Source of the DNA: Candidatus Daviesbacteria bacterium
Lineage (GTDB): Bacteria; Patescibacteria; Microgenomatia; Daviesbacterales; UBA10151
NCBI GenBank assembly: GCA_016187025.1
Contig: JACPKM010000002.1
Location: forward strand, 1 to 62,956
Length of the DNA: 62,956 bases
Reading direction: 5' to 3'
Shown here: piece by piece, positions 53,448 to 61,313 of the stretch
Position numbering within the stretch: the stretch's first letter is position 1
Layout: each line of letters opens with the position of its first letter
Program-made: the position numbers and the translations under genes
Notes under the pieces: model-generated
What the model saw: the letters and a program-made list of their open reading frames with translations, nothing else
Database searches by the model: none
What the model was told of the DNA's origin: nothing

Positions 53448-54302
53448 ATGGAAGAAGTAATTAACGAGCTAGAGCTAGATTTATTACAACCAAACCCCCT
53501 TCAACCCCGTGGACTAATTACTCCTGAATCTTTATCAGAGCTTGCTGAATCAATTAGAGCTCATGGAATTTTAGAACCTTTGGTAATTGCCAAAACTCCT
53601 GCAGGATTTCAGATTATTGCTGGTGAAAGAAGGTGGAGAGCAGCCAGGCTCATTGGTCTTGTCAGAGTACCAGTTATTATCAGAGAAACCACTCCTCAGG
53701 GAATGTTGGAGATGGCGATTGTGGAAAACGTTCAGAGGATTGACTTAAATCCACTGGAGAGAGCACAGGCTTATAAGAGGTTGATGGAAGAGTTTGGTTT
53801 AACCAATGCTGAAATTGCTGAGCGGGTTTCAAAAAGTCCTTCTTATATATCAAATACCATTAGATTACTAACCTTACCTGATGCTCTAAAAGACGCTTTG
53901 ATGGCTGGTGCAACAAGTGAGGGTCATGCACGAGCTTTGGCAGCATTGGAGGACCCACATCTGATAATTAATGCCTATAAGGAAGTATTAAAAAGAAATC
54001 TGTCTGTAAGGGGTACAGAGGAGCTTGTTAGAAGAATGCGGGCCAAAGAAGGAATTGGGCCGAAGAGAAGCTCTGTTGTCTCTCAAATGCACATTGTTTC
54101 CGATGAGTTGGATAGGGTCCAAAATGATTTAAGTAATGTATTTTCCGCCCGGGTAGAAAAAGCTAGTGTCAAATGTGTTCAAACAGGTAAGAAAATGAAA
54201 CTGGAGTTTTTAATAGAAGGTGATCCAGGTAAAACTTCACCACTTCTTGGAGATATCCATCAAGCAATTGTAGGTTATTTTAATCTGAAGGGCGATGTTT
54301 AA
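53448..54302 (+). CDS. parB: ParB/Noc-family CTPase, chromosome partitioning
   Basis: 284 residues. NPLQPR is box I, AGERRWRAARLIGL the arginine-rich box II of the CTP-binding clamp, and IVENVQRIDLNPLERAQAY box III. LTNAEIAERVSKSPSYISNT is the helix-turn-helix that reads parS. AAGGA seven bases before ATG supports the start. No parA gene is next to it, which is unusual, and I saw no consensus parS in the window by eye. It converges with lepB, overlapping 23 nt. Confidence 0.94.
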   Translation: MEEVINELELDLLQPNPLQPRGLITPESLSELAESIRAHGILEPLVIAKTPAGFQIIAGERRWRAARLIGLVRVPVIIRETTPQGMLEMAIVENVQRIDLNPLERAQAYKRLMEEFGLTNAEIAERVSKSPSYISNTIRLLTLPDALKDALMAGATSEGHARALAALEDPHLIINAYKEVLKRNLSVRGTEELVRRMRAKEGIGPKRSSVVSQMHIVSDELDRVQNDLSNVFSARVEKASVKCVQTGKKMKLEFLIEGDPGKTSPLLGDIHQAIVGYFNLKGDV

Positions 54303-54942
54303 TTAGCCCAAAAGATTGAGGTGGCCAGTATCTAAATAGAACTTTTCCGATAATCTCTTGCTTAGTAACTCCACCCCATTCCCTTGAATCAGATGAATGC
54401 GGTCTATTATCCCCAATCACCATATAGTGGTTTTCGGGTATTTTGATTAAATCATCCTCACCTAAAAAGTTGCCTGAGGGTGTTGTGGTTCTGTTAGGTA
54501 AATAATCTTCTTCAAGAACTTTTCCGTTAATTAAGACTTTATCATTTGCAATTTTAATTGTTTCACCTGGTAATCCAATAATGCGTTTTATAAAATCCTG
54601 GGATTCATCACGCGGATTTTTTAAAACTATTACATCTCCTCTTTGTGGCTGGTTAAATCTATAAGTAAGCTTGTCAGTTAAAATGTAATCTCCGTTGTTG
54701 AAGGTAGGAAACATTGATAGGCCGGATACTTTATGGGGTTGTGCAACAAACAAATAAATAAGGGCAAAAATTGCTCCAAATACTACAACAGTTTGTATAA
54801 AATCTGCTAGATGTGAACCTAAGCTTCTCAAAAACCCATTGTTTGATCCTTCGGGCTTGTTTTGTGGGCTATAGCTTGATAAAGGATCTGATTCATCCTG
54901 TGGGGTAAAAGCTTTTGCTTGGGGGATTTTAGTTGGATCCAT
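54280..54942 (-). CDS. lepB: Signal peptidase I
   Basis: 220 residues. A disordered head of about 40 residues precedes one transmembrane helix (about 49-67). The catalytic serine is S76 in GLSMFPTF and the general-base lysine K119 in DFIKRIIGLPGE. MVIGDNRPHSSDSREWG is the conserved box E. It cuts signal peptides of exported proteins at the outer face of the membrane. The 3' end overlaps parB on the other strand by 23 nt. Confidence 0.96.
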   Translation of the reverse strand: MDPTKIPQAKAFTPQDESDPLSSYSPQNKPEGSNNGFLRSLGSHLADFIQTVVVFGAIFALIYLFVAQPHKVSGLSMFPTFNNGDYILTDKLTYRFNQPQRGDVIVLKNPRDESQDFIKRIIGLPGETIKIANDKVLINGKVLEEDYLPNRTTTPSGNFLGEDDLIKIPENHYMVIGDNRPHSSDSREWGGVTKQEIIGKVLFRYWPPQSFGLIKHRPSD

Positions 54943-54949
54943 AACGGTT

Positions 54950-54979
54950 ATTATCTCAGAAAATAAAGTTGAGATGCAA
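54950..54979 (-). promoter_or_regulatory. Promoter of lepB
   Basis: Reading on the minus strand: TTGCAT (54979-54974), 18-nt spacer, extended -10 TGAGATAAT (hexamer 54955-54950), then 7 nt to the lepB ATG at 54942. A second minus-strand TATAAT at 54998-54993 is an alternative further upstream. Confidence 0.5.
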
Positions 54980-54997
54980 TATCTGTAGTGATATTAT
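54969..54997 (+). promoter_or_regulatory. Promoter of tRNA-Val
   Basis: TTGAGA (54969-54974), 17-nt spacer, TATTAT (54992-54997) with TG one base upstream. The tRNA 5' end follows 14 nt after the -10. It overlaps the divergent lepB promoter region. Confidence 0.65.
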
Positions 54998-55011
54998 AGT
55001 TAAGTTTACTT

Positions 55012-55085
55012 GGTTGTGTAGCTCAGTTGGTTAGAGCGCTTCATTCACATTGAAGAGGTCTCTGGTTCGAGTCCAGACACGACCA
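55012..55085 (+). tRNA. tRNA-Val (anticodon CAC)
   Basis: Full cloverleaf: acceptor GGTTGTG pairs with CACGACC, D arm GCTC/GAGC, anticodon stem CTTCA/TGAAG around loop TTCACAT (anticodon CAC), T arm TCTGG/CCAGA with TTCGAGT loop. The discriminator is A 55085 and CCA is not encoded, unlike the tRNA-Gly at 60132. Confidence 0.95.
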
Positions 55086-55093
55086 CATTTAAC

Positions 55094-55102
55094 TGCTACA
55101 AT
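55094..55102 (+). promoter_or_regulatory. Extended -10 TGCTACAAT before second flippase gene
   Basis: TG at 55094-55095 and TACAAT at 55097-55102, just after tRNA-Val and 6 nt before ATG 55109. Predicts a leaderless transcript for the second glycan locus. Confidence 0.5.
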
Positions 55103-55108
55103 TGATTT

Positions 55109-56335
55109 ATGGATTTTGTACTAAAGCAAGCCTCTTGGCTCTTTACTGCCCAGGTCATTGCCCGAATAATTAGTTTTTTTTATGTAATTTTTCTTGCAAG
55201 AGCTTTAGAGGTTTCTGATTATGGTTTGTATACAATAGCCCTTGCTTATTTTTCCCTAGTTTCATCTATTGCTGATTTTGGTTTTAGTAGGTTTTTAACA
55301 AGGGAAGTAACAAGACAAAAAGAACAAACCGCTGAACTATTATTTAGCGTATCAATCCTCAGGTTAACAATAACCTCGTTCATTTTTGCCCTGTTTGCAG
55401 TTTTTCTTTATATGGTTGATCCAGACAAGCTGCGCACTGCACTAATTTTGCTTGCAATTATAGCAGTGATTCCTCAGGTGCTAGGACAAACCTTTGATGC
55501 GATATTTATTGCCATGCAAAAACTGCAGTTTTCAGCAATTGCTTTGTTTTGTGCAAATTTAACCACTGTGTTGACCGGAGTTTATTTGGTGCTTAATGGA
55601 TATGGAGTGTTTGGAGCAATTAATGCCTTGATTTTTGGCCAGACATTATTTTTTATTAGTGCACTAATATTTCTTTTGAAAAAAGATCCTCATGCAATTT
55701 TTTCCCAAGTTAGGTTAAACACCCTTAAAAGAATTTCCCAAGGGTCTTTACCATATGGGTTACTGGCTATTTTAGGGCTTTTGTATTTTAAAGTTGATGT
55801 TTTAATGCTTACTTACATGAAAGGAAGTTATGAAACAGGTATTTATGGGGCTGCTTTTAAATTCTTAGAAGCAATTGTTTTTATTCCAAGCAGTTTAGCA
55901 GTTGCCCTTTTTCCCATTATGGTCAAACTTCATGATTTAGATAAAAGTAAAATTAAACATCTATATTTTAAAAGTTTTAAATTAATGCTTTTAGCAGGTC
56001 TATTTTTTATGTTGGTATTTTATTTTGTGTTACCTAAGTTTGTTAAAATATATTTACCTAATTACTTGGCATCAATTTCAGTGCTTAAGGTTTTGGCATT
56101 TGTGATACCTTTTATGTTTGTTCATGTTCCAGGAGCACAGATCTTGCTTGCAACAGACAAATATTTAAAACAGATAATTTATTTTTCACTTATAACTTTA
56201 GGTTTTAATATCATTGCAAATTTTATTTTTATTCCTAAATATGGTGCTGTTGCAGCTGCTTGGACATCAGTTGCATCTGAGATTTTATCTTTTATTATTT
56301 TCTTTCATTTTGTGAGGGTTAAATTTCTTAAATGA
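55109..56335 (+). CDS. Wzx-type polysaccharide flippase (MOP superfamily)
   Basis: 408 residues, about twelve membrane helices. The N-terminal block IISFFYVIFLARALEVSDYG and the later LPYGLLAILGLLYFKVDVLM and YLPNYLASISVLKVLAFVIP are typical of Wzx/RfbX exporters of lipid-linked oligosaccharide. It is clearly related to but distinct from the flippase at 5713. It overlaps the following methyltransferase by 4 nt. Confidence 0.9.
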   Translation: MDFVLKQASWLFTAQVIARIISFFYVIFLARALEVSDYGLYTIALAYFSLVSSIADFGFSRFLTREVTRQKEQTAELLFSVSILRLTITSFIFALFAVFLYMVDPDKLRTALILLAIIAVIPQVLGQTFDAIFIAMQKLQFSAIALFCANLTTVLTGVYLVLNGYGVFGAINALIFGQTLFFISALIFLLKKDPHAIFSQVRLNTLKRISQGSLPYGLLAILGLLYFKVDVLMLTYMKGSYETGIYGAAFKFLEAIVFIPSSLAVALFPIMVKLHDLDKSKIKHLYFKSFKLMLLAGLFFMLVFYFVLPKFVKIYLPNYLASISVLKVLAFVIPFMFVHVPGAQILLATDKYLKQIIYFSLITLGFNIIANFIFIPKYGAVAAAWTSVASEILSFIIFFHFVRVKFLK

Positions 56336-57012
56336 AAACAGTTTACCAAAAGTTAGTTGAAATACATGGTTTTTCTAATGCCCAAAGAAAGATATTGGGT
56401 TTGGTCAAAGGTGGGGAAGTGCTGGAAGTTGGTTCATCGTCAGGGTATATGACCAGAGAGTTTATCAAAAAAGGCAATGTTGTTGATGTAATAGAAGTAG
56501 ATAAAAATGCTATTAGTAGTTTAGTAGGGTTAGCAAGAAAGGTTGTCGTTGGTTCAGTAGAGGATAGAAATGTTCAGAAAAAGATTAACACAAAATATGA
56601 TTTTATTATTTGTGCAGATGTTTTAGAGCATTTAGTTTACCCTGAAAAGGTTTTAATCTTTTTAAGAAATAAACTTAAAAGAGAAGGAAGAATTTTAATT
56701 TCAGTACCAAATATTGCTTGTTGGAATATGAGAGTTGATTTACTAAGAGGAAAATTTGATTATCAAGAAAGTGGTCTTTTAGACAAATCTCATTTAAGAT
56801 TTTATACTTATAATAGTTTTCTTAGGATGTTAAAGAATTGTAAGGTAAAAGTAGAAAATATTTATCCGTCTGAAATGAAAATACCATTTGAATATAGTTT
56901 ACTAAAGCTGCCAATTTTAGGAAATGTTCTCGTTAATACATTAAAACCAATTCTTGTTAAGTTGTTCCCTAATCTAATTATTTATCATTATGTTGTCCAG
57001 GCAAGAGTATAG
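56332..57012 (+). CDS. Class I SAM-dependent methyltransferase
   Basis: 226 residues. VLEVGSSSGYMTREFIKKG is motif I, VIEVDKNAISS the strand-2 acid, and YDFIICADVLEHLVYPEKVL motif IV. SVPNIACWNMRVDLLRGKFD and LDKSHLRFYTYNSF belong to the Methyltransf_23-like subgroup found beside GT2 genes. The substrate is probably a sugar or lipid-linked glycan (inference from neighbours). Overlaps of 4 nt upstream and 23 nt downstream show tight coupling. Confidence 0.88.
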   Translation: MKTVYQKLVEIHGFSNAQRKILGLVKGGEVLEVGSSSGYMTREFIKKGNVVDVIEVDKNAISSLVGLARKVVVGSVEDRNVQKKINTKYDFIICADVLEHLVYPEKVLIFLRNKLKREGRILISVPNIACWNMRVDLLRGKFDYQESGLLDKSHLRFYTYNSFLRMLKNCKVKVENIYPSEMKIPFEYSLLKLPILGNVLVNTLKPILVKLFPNLIIYHYVVQARV

Positions 57013-57994
57013 ATACATAGTTTCAGTCATAATTCCAAATTGGAACGGAGAGCATCTTTTAAAACTATGCCTTCCTTCCTTAAAAAAGCAAACATTTAAA
57101 GATTTTGAGATTATTGTTGTTGATAATGGTTCAGGGGATGGTTCAATTGACTATATAAAAAAATATCATCAAAAAGTAGTAGTTTTGCCGCTTGATAAAA
57201 ACTACGGTTTTGCAGCTGCTGTTAATGCTGGTATTAAAAAAGGGAAAGGAAGATTCTTAGTACTTTTAAACAATGATACTGAGGTAGATAAAGATTATTT
57301 ATTCTTTTTAGTAAAATCTGCCGAAGAACAAAAGCAGGCTGGATTTATTGCGCCTAAAATGCTCAACTTTTATAAAAGAGATTTAATTGATTCAGCAGGA
57401 GATACTATTGATGTTGTGGGTCATCCATACAATATTGGAATGCATCAAAAAGACGGAGATAAATTTAGTAAACCCAGAGAAGTTTTCATGGTTACTGCTG
57501 GAGGAGGACTATTTAAAAAAGAGGTTTTTGACAAAGTGGGTTTGTTTGATGAGGATTACTTTACTTATATGGAAGATGTGGATTTGTGTTTAAGAGCTCA
57601 GTTACAAGGTTTCCGGGGTTGGTATGAGCCACGCTCTATTGCATATCATATACACAAGGCAACATCAAATAGAATAAAACCCTTAATGGAGTATTGGCAA
57701 TTCCGAAATATGACTCAAAATATTATCAAAAATTATCCAGCAGCTTTATTTAAAAAAAATCTTAACTGGCTAAAAATTATTTTAGTAAATCTAAATACTG
57801 TTAGATTCTTGGCGATTCATGGTTACTTGTGGCAAGGCCTAAAAGCAGAAATCTATATTTTATTAAACCTTCCAAAGCTTTTGAAAAAGAGGTCTGAAAT
57901 ACAGAGTAAAAAAACAGTTGCTGATGATTATTTTATCAGTAATTTTATTGAAAAAAGAATTACTTTTTTTGGTTTGTTAAAAAAGGGTATTTAG
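56990..57994 (+). CDS. GT2 family glycosyltransferase, WbbL-like
   Basis: 334 residues. VSVIIPNWNGEHLLKLCLPS, VVDNGSGDGSIDYI, VLLNNDTEVDKDY, TAGGGLFKKEVF and MEDVDLCLRAQLQGFRGW form the full rhamnosyltransferase-like motif set. A C-terminal tail of about 80 residues includes a hydrophobic patch. Its 3' end overlaps the convergent ligase-like gene by 35 nt. Confidence 0.89.
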   Translation: MLSRQEYRYIVSVIIPNWNGEHLLKLCLPSLKKQTFKDFEIIVVDNGSGDGSIDYIKKYHQKVVVLPLDKNYGFAAAVNAGIKKGKGRFLVLLNNDTEVDKDYLFFLVKSAEEQKQAGFIAPKMLNFYKRDLIDSAGDTIDVVGHPYNIGMHQKDGDKFSKPREVFMVTAGGGLFKKEVFDKVGLFDEDYFTYMEDVDLCLRAQLQGFRGWYEPRSIAYHIHKATSNRIKPLMEYWQFRNMTQNIIKNYPAALFKKNLNWLKIILVNLNTVRFLAIHGYLWQGLKAEIYILLNLPKLLKKRSEIQSKKTVADDYFISNFIEKRITFFGLLKKGI

Positions 57995-59186
57995 TAGGAA
58001 TAAGCATTATCCAAATAAGGATAAATGGGTAAAAAAGAGAGTTGTTAAAAATGCTGTGTGCCAGCAAACCTACCAAGCCAGAAATTAACACCACCCCAGT
58101 TACGTCTTTACTAATATTAAAAATCTTCCAACCTGTATAAATTAAACTAGATAAAAGTAAAAGATAAAAGATTAATCCGACTAATCCGGTGGTTGCTAAA
58201 ATATGCAAAAGGCTAAAGTCGTTTGATGTTGATCCTCTGCTATTTAAGAATTGTTTATCAGCAATTTTATAATCCCTGAGGGCATATTTATAAGCATTAA
58301 AACCTACTCCTAAAATAGGAGATTTTTGCCAGATGGTATAACCTTGTTGCCAAGTTGTTAATCTAAAACTTGCAGAAGCCGAGCGATCAATACCTCTGGG
58401 TTTTGATACAAGCTGAGTATAACCCCAAAATGAAACAAACAGTAATACGAATAATGTTATTGAAAGAACTGCCAAGCGCATAGATTTTAAAAAAGCTGAA
58501 AAAGTAGTTGTAGAAAATAGAAACATTAAATAACTGCTTCTAGAAAATGTCAATGTAAGTGCCAAATAAAGTAAGATAAATACTGCTATTTTGTAATTTT
58601 TTCTAAACTTTAGCATATTCCATAAACCCATCAGTAAAACTATAGTTAAAACCAAAAAGCCTCCGGTAAAATTTGGATCAATAAATGAAGAAGCCAGTCT
58701 GAAAAAATGAGGATCCCATCCTCTGCTTTCCAAAAATCCTAGATCCGGAAATAAAACTAGCTGTACAAGTCCTAGTAATGCTATCGTAATCCCTGACATC
58801 AACAAAAAGATATGAGTTTTTTCAAAGATGGTGTTTTTGTAAGAGTATACAAACCAACCAAAGTAAAAAATTACAAATATTCTAAAAATATATAGAAAAC
58901 TATTAAGGGTTTCTTGAAAAGACAAATTCAGAGGAGTAAAAATCAGTGAAATTGTTGCTACCCCCAAAAAAGCAAAACCCACTTTTATAAATATAGGAAT
59001 ATTTTTAATAAGACTTTTATAATAAAAAGCAGAAAAAACAGTATAAGCAGATAGTGTTAAATCCAGTAAAGTAACACCACCCAGCCCTAAGGGCATTTTT
59101 ATTATTTGGCCAAAAACCAAAGATAAAAAAATGGCATAAAGACTAAAATTATTTACAACTAATTTGAGTTGAGTAAGACTAATCAT
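57960..59186 (-). CDS. O-antigen ligase/polymerase-like membrane protein
   Basis: 408 residues with about eleven membrane helices. The outer-loop segment SASFRLTTWQQGYTIWQKSP followed by ILGVGFNAYKYALRDYK is the Wzy_C/WaaL hallmark. It may polymerise or attach the glycan exported by the second flippase. It lies on the opposite strand, downstream of the Ig-like membrane protein gene and overlapping it by 4 nt (ATGA), so these two form their own operon. Confidence 0.85.
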   Translation of the reverse strand: MISLTQLKLVVNNFSLYAIFLSLVFGQIIKMPLGLGGVTLLDLTLSAYTVFSAFYYKSLIKNIPIFIKVGFAFLGVATISLIFTPLNLSFQETLNSFLYIFRIFVIFYFGWFVYSYKNTIFEKTHIFLLMSGITIALLGLVQLVLFPDLGFLESRGWDPHFFRLASSFIDPNFTGGFLVLTIVLLMGLWNMLKFRKNYKIAVFILLYLALTLTFSRSSYLMFLFSTTTFSAFLKSMRLAVLSITLFVLLFVSFWGYTQLVSKPRGIDRSASASFRLTTWQQGYTIWQKSPILGVGFNAYKYALRDYKIADKQFLNSRGSTSNDFSLLHILATTGLVGLIFYLLLLSSLIYTGWKIFNISKDVTGVVLISGLVGLLAHSIFNNSLFYPFILIWIMLIPTKYPFLTNQKK

Positions 59187-59920
59187 TCAGAGGGTTTATA
59201 AATTACTTTTCTCGCAACTTCGGTTTCGTTACCAGCACTATCTCTTGCTTTAACCGTTAAAATATTTTCTCTATCATTTATAGAAACAGACTGCTGGAAG
59301 TTGCCCTCAGAATCAAGAATAATTTTTTGGGAATTTATAAAAATGTTAGTACCCGGATCAGTTTTACCTTTTACCGTCACTTTTTTATCTCCACCTGTAA
59401 TAGTTTTATTGTCTTCGGGCTCACCAATTTCTAAAGTTGGTTTTTCATTATCATAAAAAACTTTTAATGTTTTAGAGGGGAGGCTTCCATTTTCTTTGTC
59501 ATCTATTGTTTTGCCGTAAATGTTGTTTGTTCCCAAACTTAAATCTATTTTGTCAGTAGTAAAACTGCCATCTGGTTTTGTTTTGGCCTCTATGATTTGT
59601 TTGTCCTCAACGTAAATAGCAACCTTAGAATTGGGTGCAGCATAGCCTTCTATAATAATCTGGGATGAATTTGTAGATTCAAATGGAATAGTTAAAACAG
59701 GAGGAGCAAATAAACTATTATCGGCTGTACTGACTTGGTTTATTTGGTTATTTGGTTTAAGAATACCTGATATTAATCCCAGTGCACCTATAAAATTAGG
59801 TAAAACCCACATAAGTGTTGCATACAAAATTAAAATTATGAAAATAATCGAAAGAGTAAACTTCCTTTTACTTTTCTTAGCTTGGTTGCGGGCTAGACGA
59901 GAGCTATATTTATAAGCCAT
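59183..59920 (-). CDS. Membrane-anchored protein with two Ig-like domains
   Basis: About 245 residues from ATG 59920 (an upstream in-frame ATG at 59953 gives 11 more residues that fit less well). A strongly basic head (SRLARNQAKKSKRKF) and one transmembrane helix (FTLSIIFIILILYATLMWVL) precede a linker and two tandem beta-sandwich repeats. Each repeat has a P-x-L-x-I start and a G-x-x-x-P-x-(S/T)-x-(V/I)-x-(I/V) core (IIIEGYAAPNSKVAIYVEDK and VTVKGKTDPGTNIFINSQKI), typical of bacterial Ig/glucodextranase-B-like domains. It may bind the exported glycan or the ligase encoded just downstream. Confidence 0.82.
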   Translation of the reverse strand: MAYKYSSRLARNQAKKSKRKFTLSIIFIILILYATLMWVLPNFIGALGLISGILKPNNQINQVSTADNSLFAPPVLTIPFESTNSSQIIIEGYAAPNSKVAIYVEDKQIIEAKTKPDGSFTTDKIDLSLGTNNIYGKTIDDKENGSLPSKTLKVFYDNEKPTLEIGEPEDNKTITGGDKKVTVKGKTDPGTNIFINSQKIILDSEGNFQQSVSINDRENILTVKARDSAGNETEVARKVIYKPSE

Positions 59921-59932
59921 AGATATGAGAAT

Positions 59933-59938
59933 AGTATA
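59933..59938 (-). promoter_or_regulatory. -10 element TATACT for the Ig-like gene
   Basis: TATACT on the minus strand (59938-59933) ends 12 nt before ATG 59920, giving a leader of about five bases. Confidence 0.4.
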
Positions 59939-59985
59939 GAAACTTAAGCTCATCGATTCAAGAAGAATATTTACAATGTTTTTAG

Positions 59986-60014
59986 TATAATTTTTATGCG
60001 CGGTGGTAGTTCAG
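59986..60014 (+). repeat. Duplicated promoter and 5' end of tRNA-Gly
   Basis: TATAAT (59986-59991) is followed after 8 nt by GCGGTGGTAGTTCAG (60000-60014), identical to the first 15 bases of the real tRNA-Gly at 60132. The copy then diverges and cannot fold as a tRNA. Because the spacing is right, this upstream copy may be the functioning promoter. Confidence 0.75.
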
Positions 60015-60121
60015 AGGGTTCGCTACGCAAGTGCGAACGGGAGTCCTGTGGACTCCCAGGAAGAATGTCTTTTCTGCGAAGCAGGAATCTGATACAAGAT
60101 ATATCATTCCGACGCACTCTT
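60015..60121. repeat. Hairpin array between the two tRNA-Gly 5' copies
   Basis: Three stems in a row: GTTCGC/GCGAAC (60018-60023, 60033-60038), GGGAGTCC/GGACTCCC with a TGT loop (60039-60057), and TTTCTGC/GCAGGAA with a GAA loop (60071-60087), plus a weak TGATA/TATCA stem (60090-60106). The segment is far more GC-rich than its surroundings and is bounded by the repeated tRNA start. Confidence 0.7.
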
Positions 60122-60131
60122 AATATAATTT

Positions 60132-60206
60132 GCGGTGGTAGTTCAGTGGTAGAATGTCTCCTTCCCAAGGAGAAGGTCGAGGGTTCAAATCCCTTCCACC
60201 GCTCCA
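60132..60206 (+). tRNA. tRNA-Gly (anticodon CCC), CCA encoded
   Basis: Acceptor GCGGTGG/CCACCGC, D stem GTTC/GAAT, anticodon stem TCTCC/GGAGA around TTCCCAA (anticodon CCC), variable AGGTC, T arm GAGGG/CCCTT with TTCAAAT loop, discriminator T, and CCA encoded at 60204-60206. A TATAAT at 60124-60129 lies only 2 nt before the tRNA, too close to be its promoter. Confidence 0.95.
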
Positions 60207-60270
60207 AACCGGAATGGTTTTGAAATATTCCATTTCTGCCCTTCAAAGCAAGATTTTCTCCAGCTACAGT

Positions 60271-60289
60271 CCTGAGTGAAATCGAAGGG
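60271..60289 (+). repeat. CCTGAGTGAAATCGAAGG repeat unit
   Basis: Eighteen bases identical to the unit at 61993-62010 and differing by two from the one inside the GT4 gene at 16729. The stretch 60207-60388 around it has no gene; it also contains a weak GGAAT/ATTCC stem after the tRNA and GTTCGAAC at 60350-60357. Confidence 0.8.
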
Positions 60290-60388
60290 TTCGAGCCTAA
60301 TTTTTTAGAAGGATTTTGCCAGCTTCAGAAAATTTATACCGGTGAGGAGGTTCGAACTTGTTTCATTTAAGAAATGTACTGGAGGTAG

Positions 60389-61003
60389 CTACACTTCCAC
60401 TAGTTCTACGCCATCATTATTCACAACGAATGCTTGATTGTCATTTAGTTTTTTCAATTTGTACTTATCCCCATATTGGTTGAATATTTTTTCAAGATAA
60501 GAAGTATATTTAGGGTTATCTGCATGAGGTAGGATTACAAAATCTACAAAACTTAGTCCTTCATATGACTTGAGTTCCTTACCAAACTCACCATCGTCAT
60601 ATATCTTGTCTACTTCAATATTGGGACAAGCAAGCAATGACCCAGCGCTTGATCCTACGTATATTTTCCCTTTTTTGACCAGGTCTTTAGCTAATTCAAT
60701 AAATCCACTCTTTTGAGCTTTTTCTAGTAAATAAGAGGTATTGCCTCCCGCTACAAAAATTATGTCTTTATCTAAAAGACTTTTTTCTAATTCATCTCTA
60801 GCTTTGCCTTTTATATCCAACTCTTCAACTTGAAACCCTAAATCAATGAGCTTTTTTCTATCTTCTTCCATCCAGGGTTTTTCTTGGTAAAGGTCTCCAG
60901 CAGTTGGGATAAATGCTACTGTCATTTCTTGGGGAGATTTAGGCAGTAAAGGAATGAGTTTGTCTAAAGTTTTAGATGCAACAGATGTTAGATAAATTAA
61001 CAT
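60389..61003 (-). CDS. S51 (dipeptidase E-like) serine peptidase
   Basis: 204 residues, flavodoxin-like fold of the class I glutamine-amidotransferase type. IIFVAGGNTSYLLEKAQKSG is the conserved glycine block, and the nucleophile serine is in YVGSSAGSLLACPNIEV. FVILPHADNPKY supplies a candidate histidine. Peptidase E cleaves Asp-X dipeptides, but relatives have other roles. Its ATG overlaps the antitoxin stop by 1 nt (TAATG), so the two are translated together. Confidence 0.87.
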   Translation of the reverse strand: MLIYLTSVASKTLDKLIPLLPKSPQEMTVAFIPTAGDLYQEKPWMEEDRKKLIDLGFQVEELDIKGKARDELEKSLLDKDIIFVAGGNTSYLLEKAQKSGFIELAKDLVKKGKIYVGSSAGSLLACPNIEVDKIYDDGEFGKELKSYEGLSFVDFVILPHADNPKYTSYLEKIFNQYGDKYKLKKLNDNQAFVVNNDGVELVEV

Positions 61004-61275
61004 TATTTAAATTGAATTTGAAGGGTAGTATTGAGAGCTGCTGCGACTTTTTTAAGCAATGCAATTGAAGGACTTGTCCTTCCTTGCTCTAAACGGGAAA
61101 TAACAGATTGGGTAGTATTCATCCTCTTAGCCAATTCTTTCTGAGTAATTTTATTCTCAATTCGGGCACGAATGATAGCCTTAGCAATTTCAAACTCAGG
61201 TTGTGAATCCTCGTAGAGTTTTTTAAACTCAGGATCTCTTAGTAGTTTTTGTTTATAAGTGTTCCAGTTGGTCAT
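61003..61275 (-). CDS. Xre-family HTH antitoxin, HigA-type
   Basis: 90 residues from ATG 61275. IENKITQKELAKRMNTTQSV and ISRLEQGRTSPSIALLKKV make a cro/C1-type helix-turn-helix in the C-terminal half, as in HigA partners of Gp49/RelE-like toxins. Six upstream codons in frame are rejected because the promoter places transcription start at this ATG. The gene lies downstream of its toxin but has its own promoter and operator in between. Confidence 0.88.
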   Translation of the reverse strand: MTNWNTYKQKLLRDPEFKKLYEDSQPEFEIAKAIIRARIENKITQKELAKRMNTTQSVISRLEQGRTSPSIALLKKVAAALNTTLQIQFK

Positions 61276-61281
61276 AAAGTA

Positions 61282-61310
61282 ATGATATCGCAAATTTGCG
61301 ATATTGTCAA
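61282..61310 (-). promoter_or_regulatory. Antitoxin promoter with palindromic operator
   Basis: On the minus strand: TTGACA (61310-61305), exactly 17 nt, TATCAT (61287-61282), then 6 nt to ATG 61275. A perfect 20-bp palindrome, ATATCGCAAATTTGCGATAT (61285-61304), fills the spacer and enters the -10, an ideal site for antitoxin repression. Confidence 0.75.
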
Positions 61311-61313
61311 TAA

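Noticed and set aside
53448..54302. parS site next to parB
   Set aside because: No TGTTTCACGTGAAACA-like palindrome was found by eye; a computed scan with one or two mismatches would be needed.
60124..60129. TATAAT as promoter of tRNA-Gly
   Set aside because: Only 2 nt separate it from the mature 5' end, so transcription would start inside the tRNA; the copy at 59986 has correct spacing.
59971..60246. 91-codon minus-strand ORF with a GFEPSTFSLGRRHSTTELPP peptide
   Set aside because: It is the antisense translation of tRNA-Gly and its duplicated 5' end, a well-known false protein.
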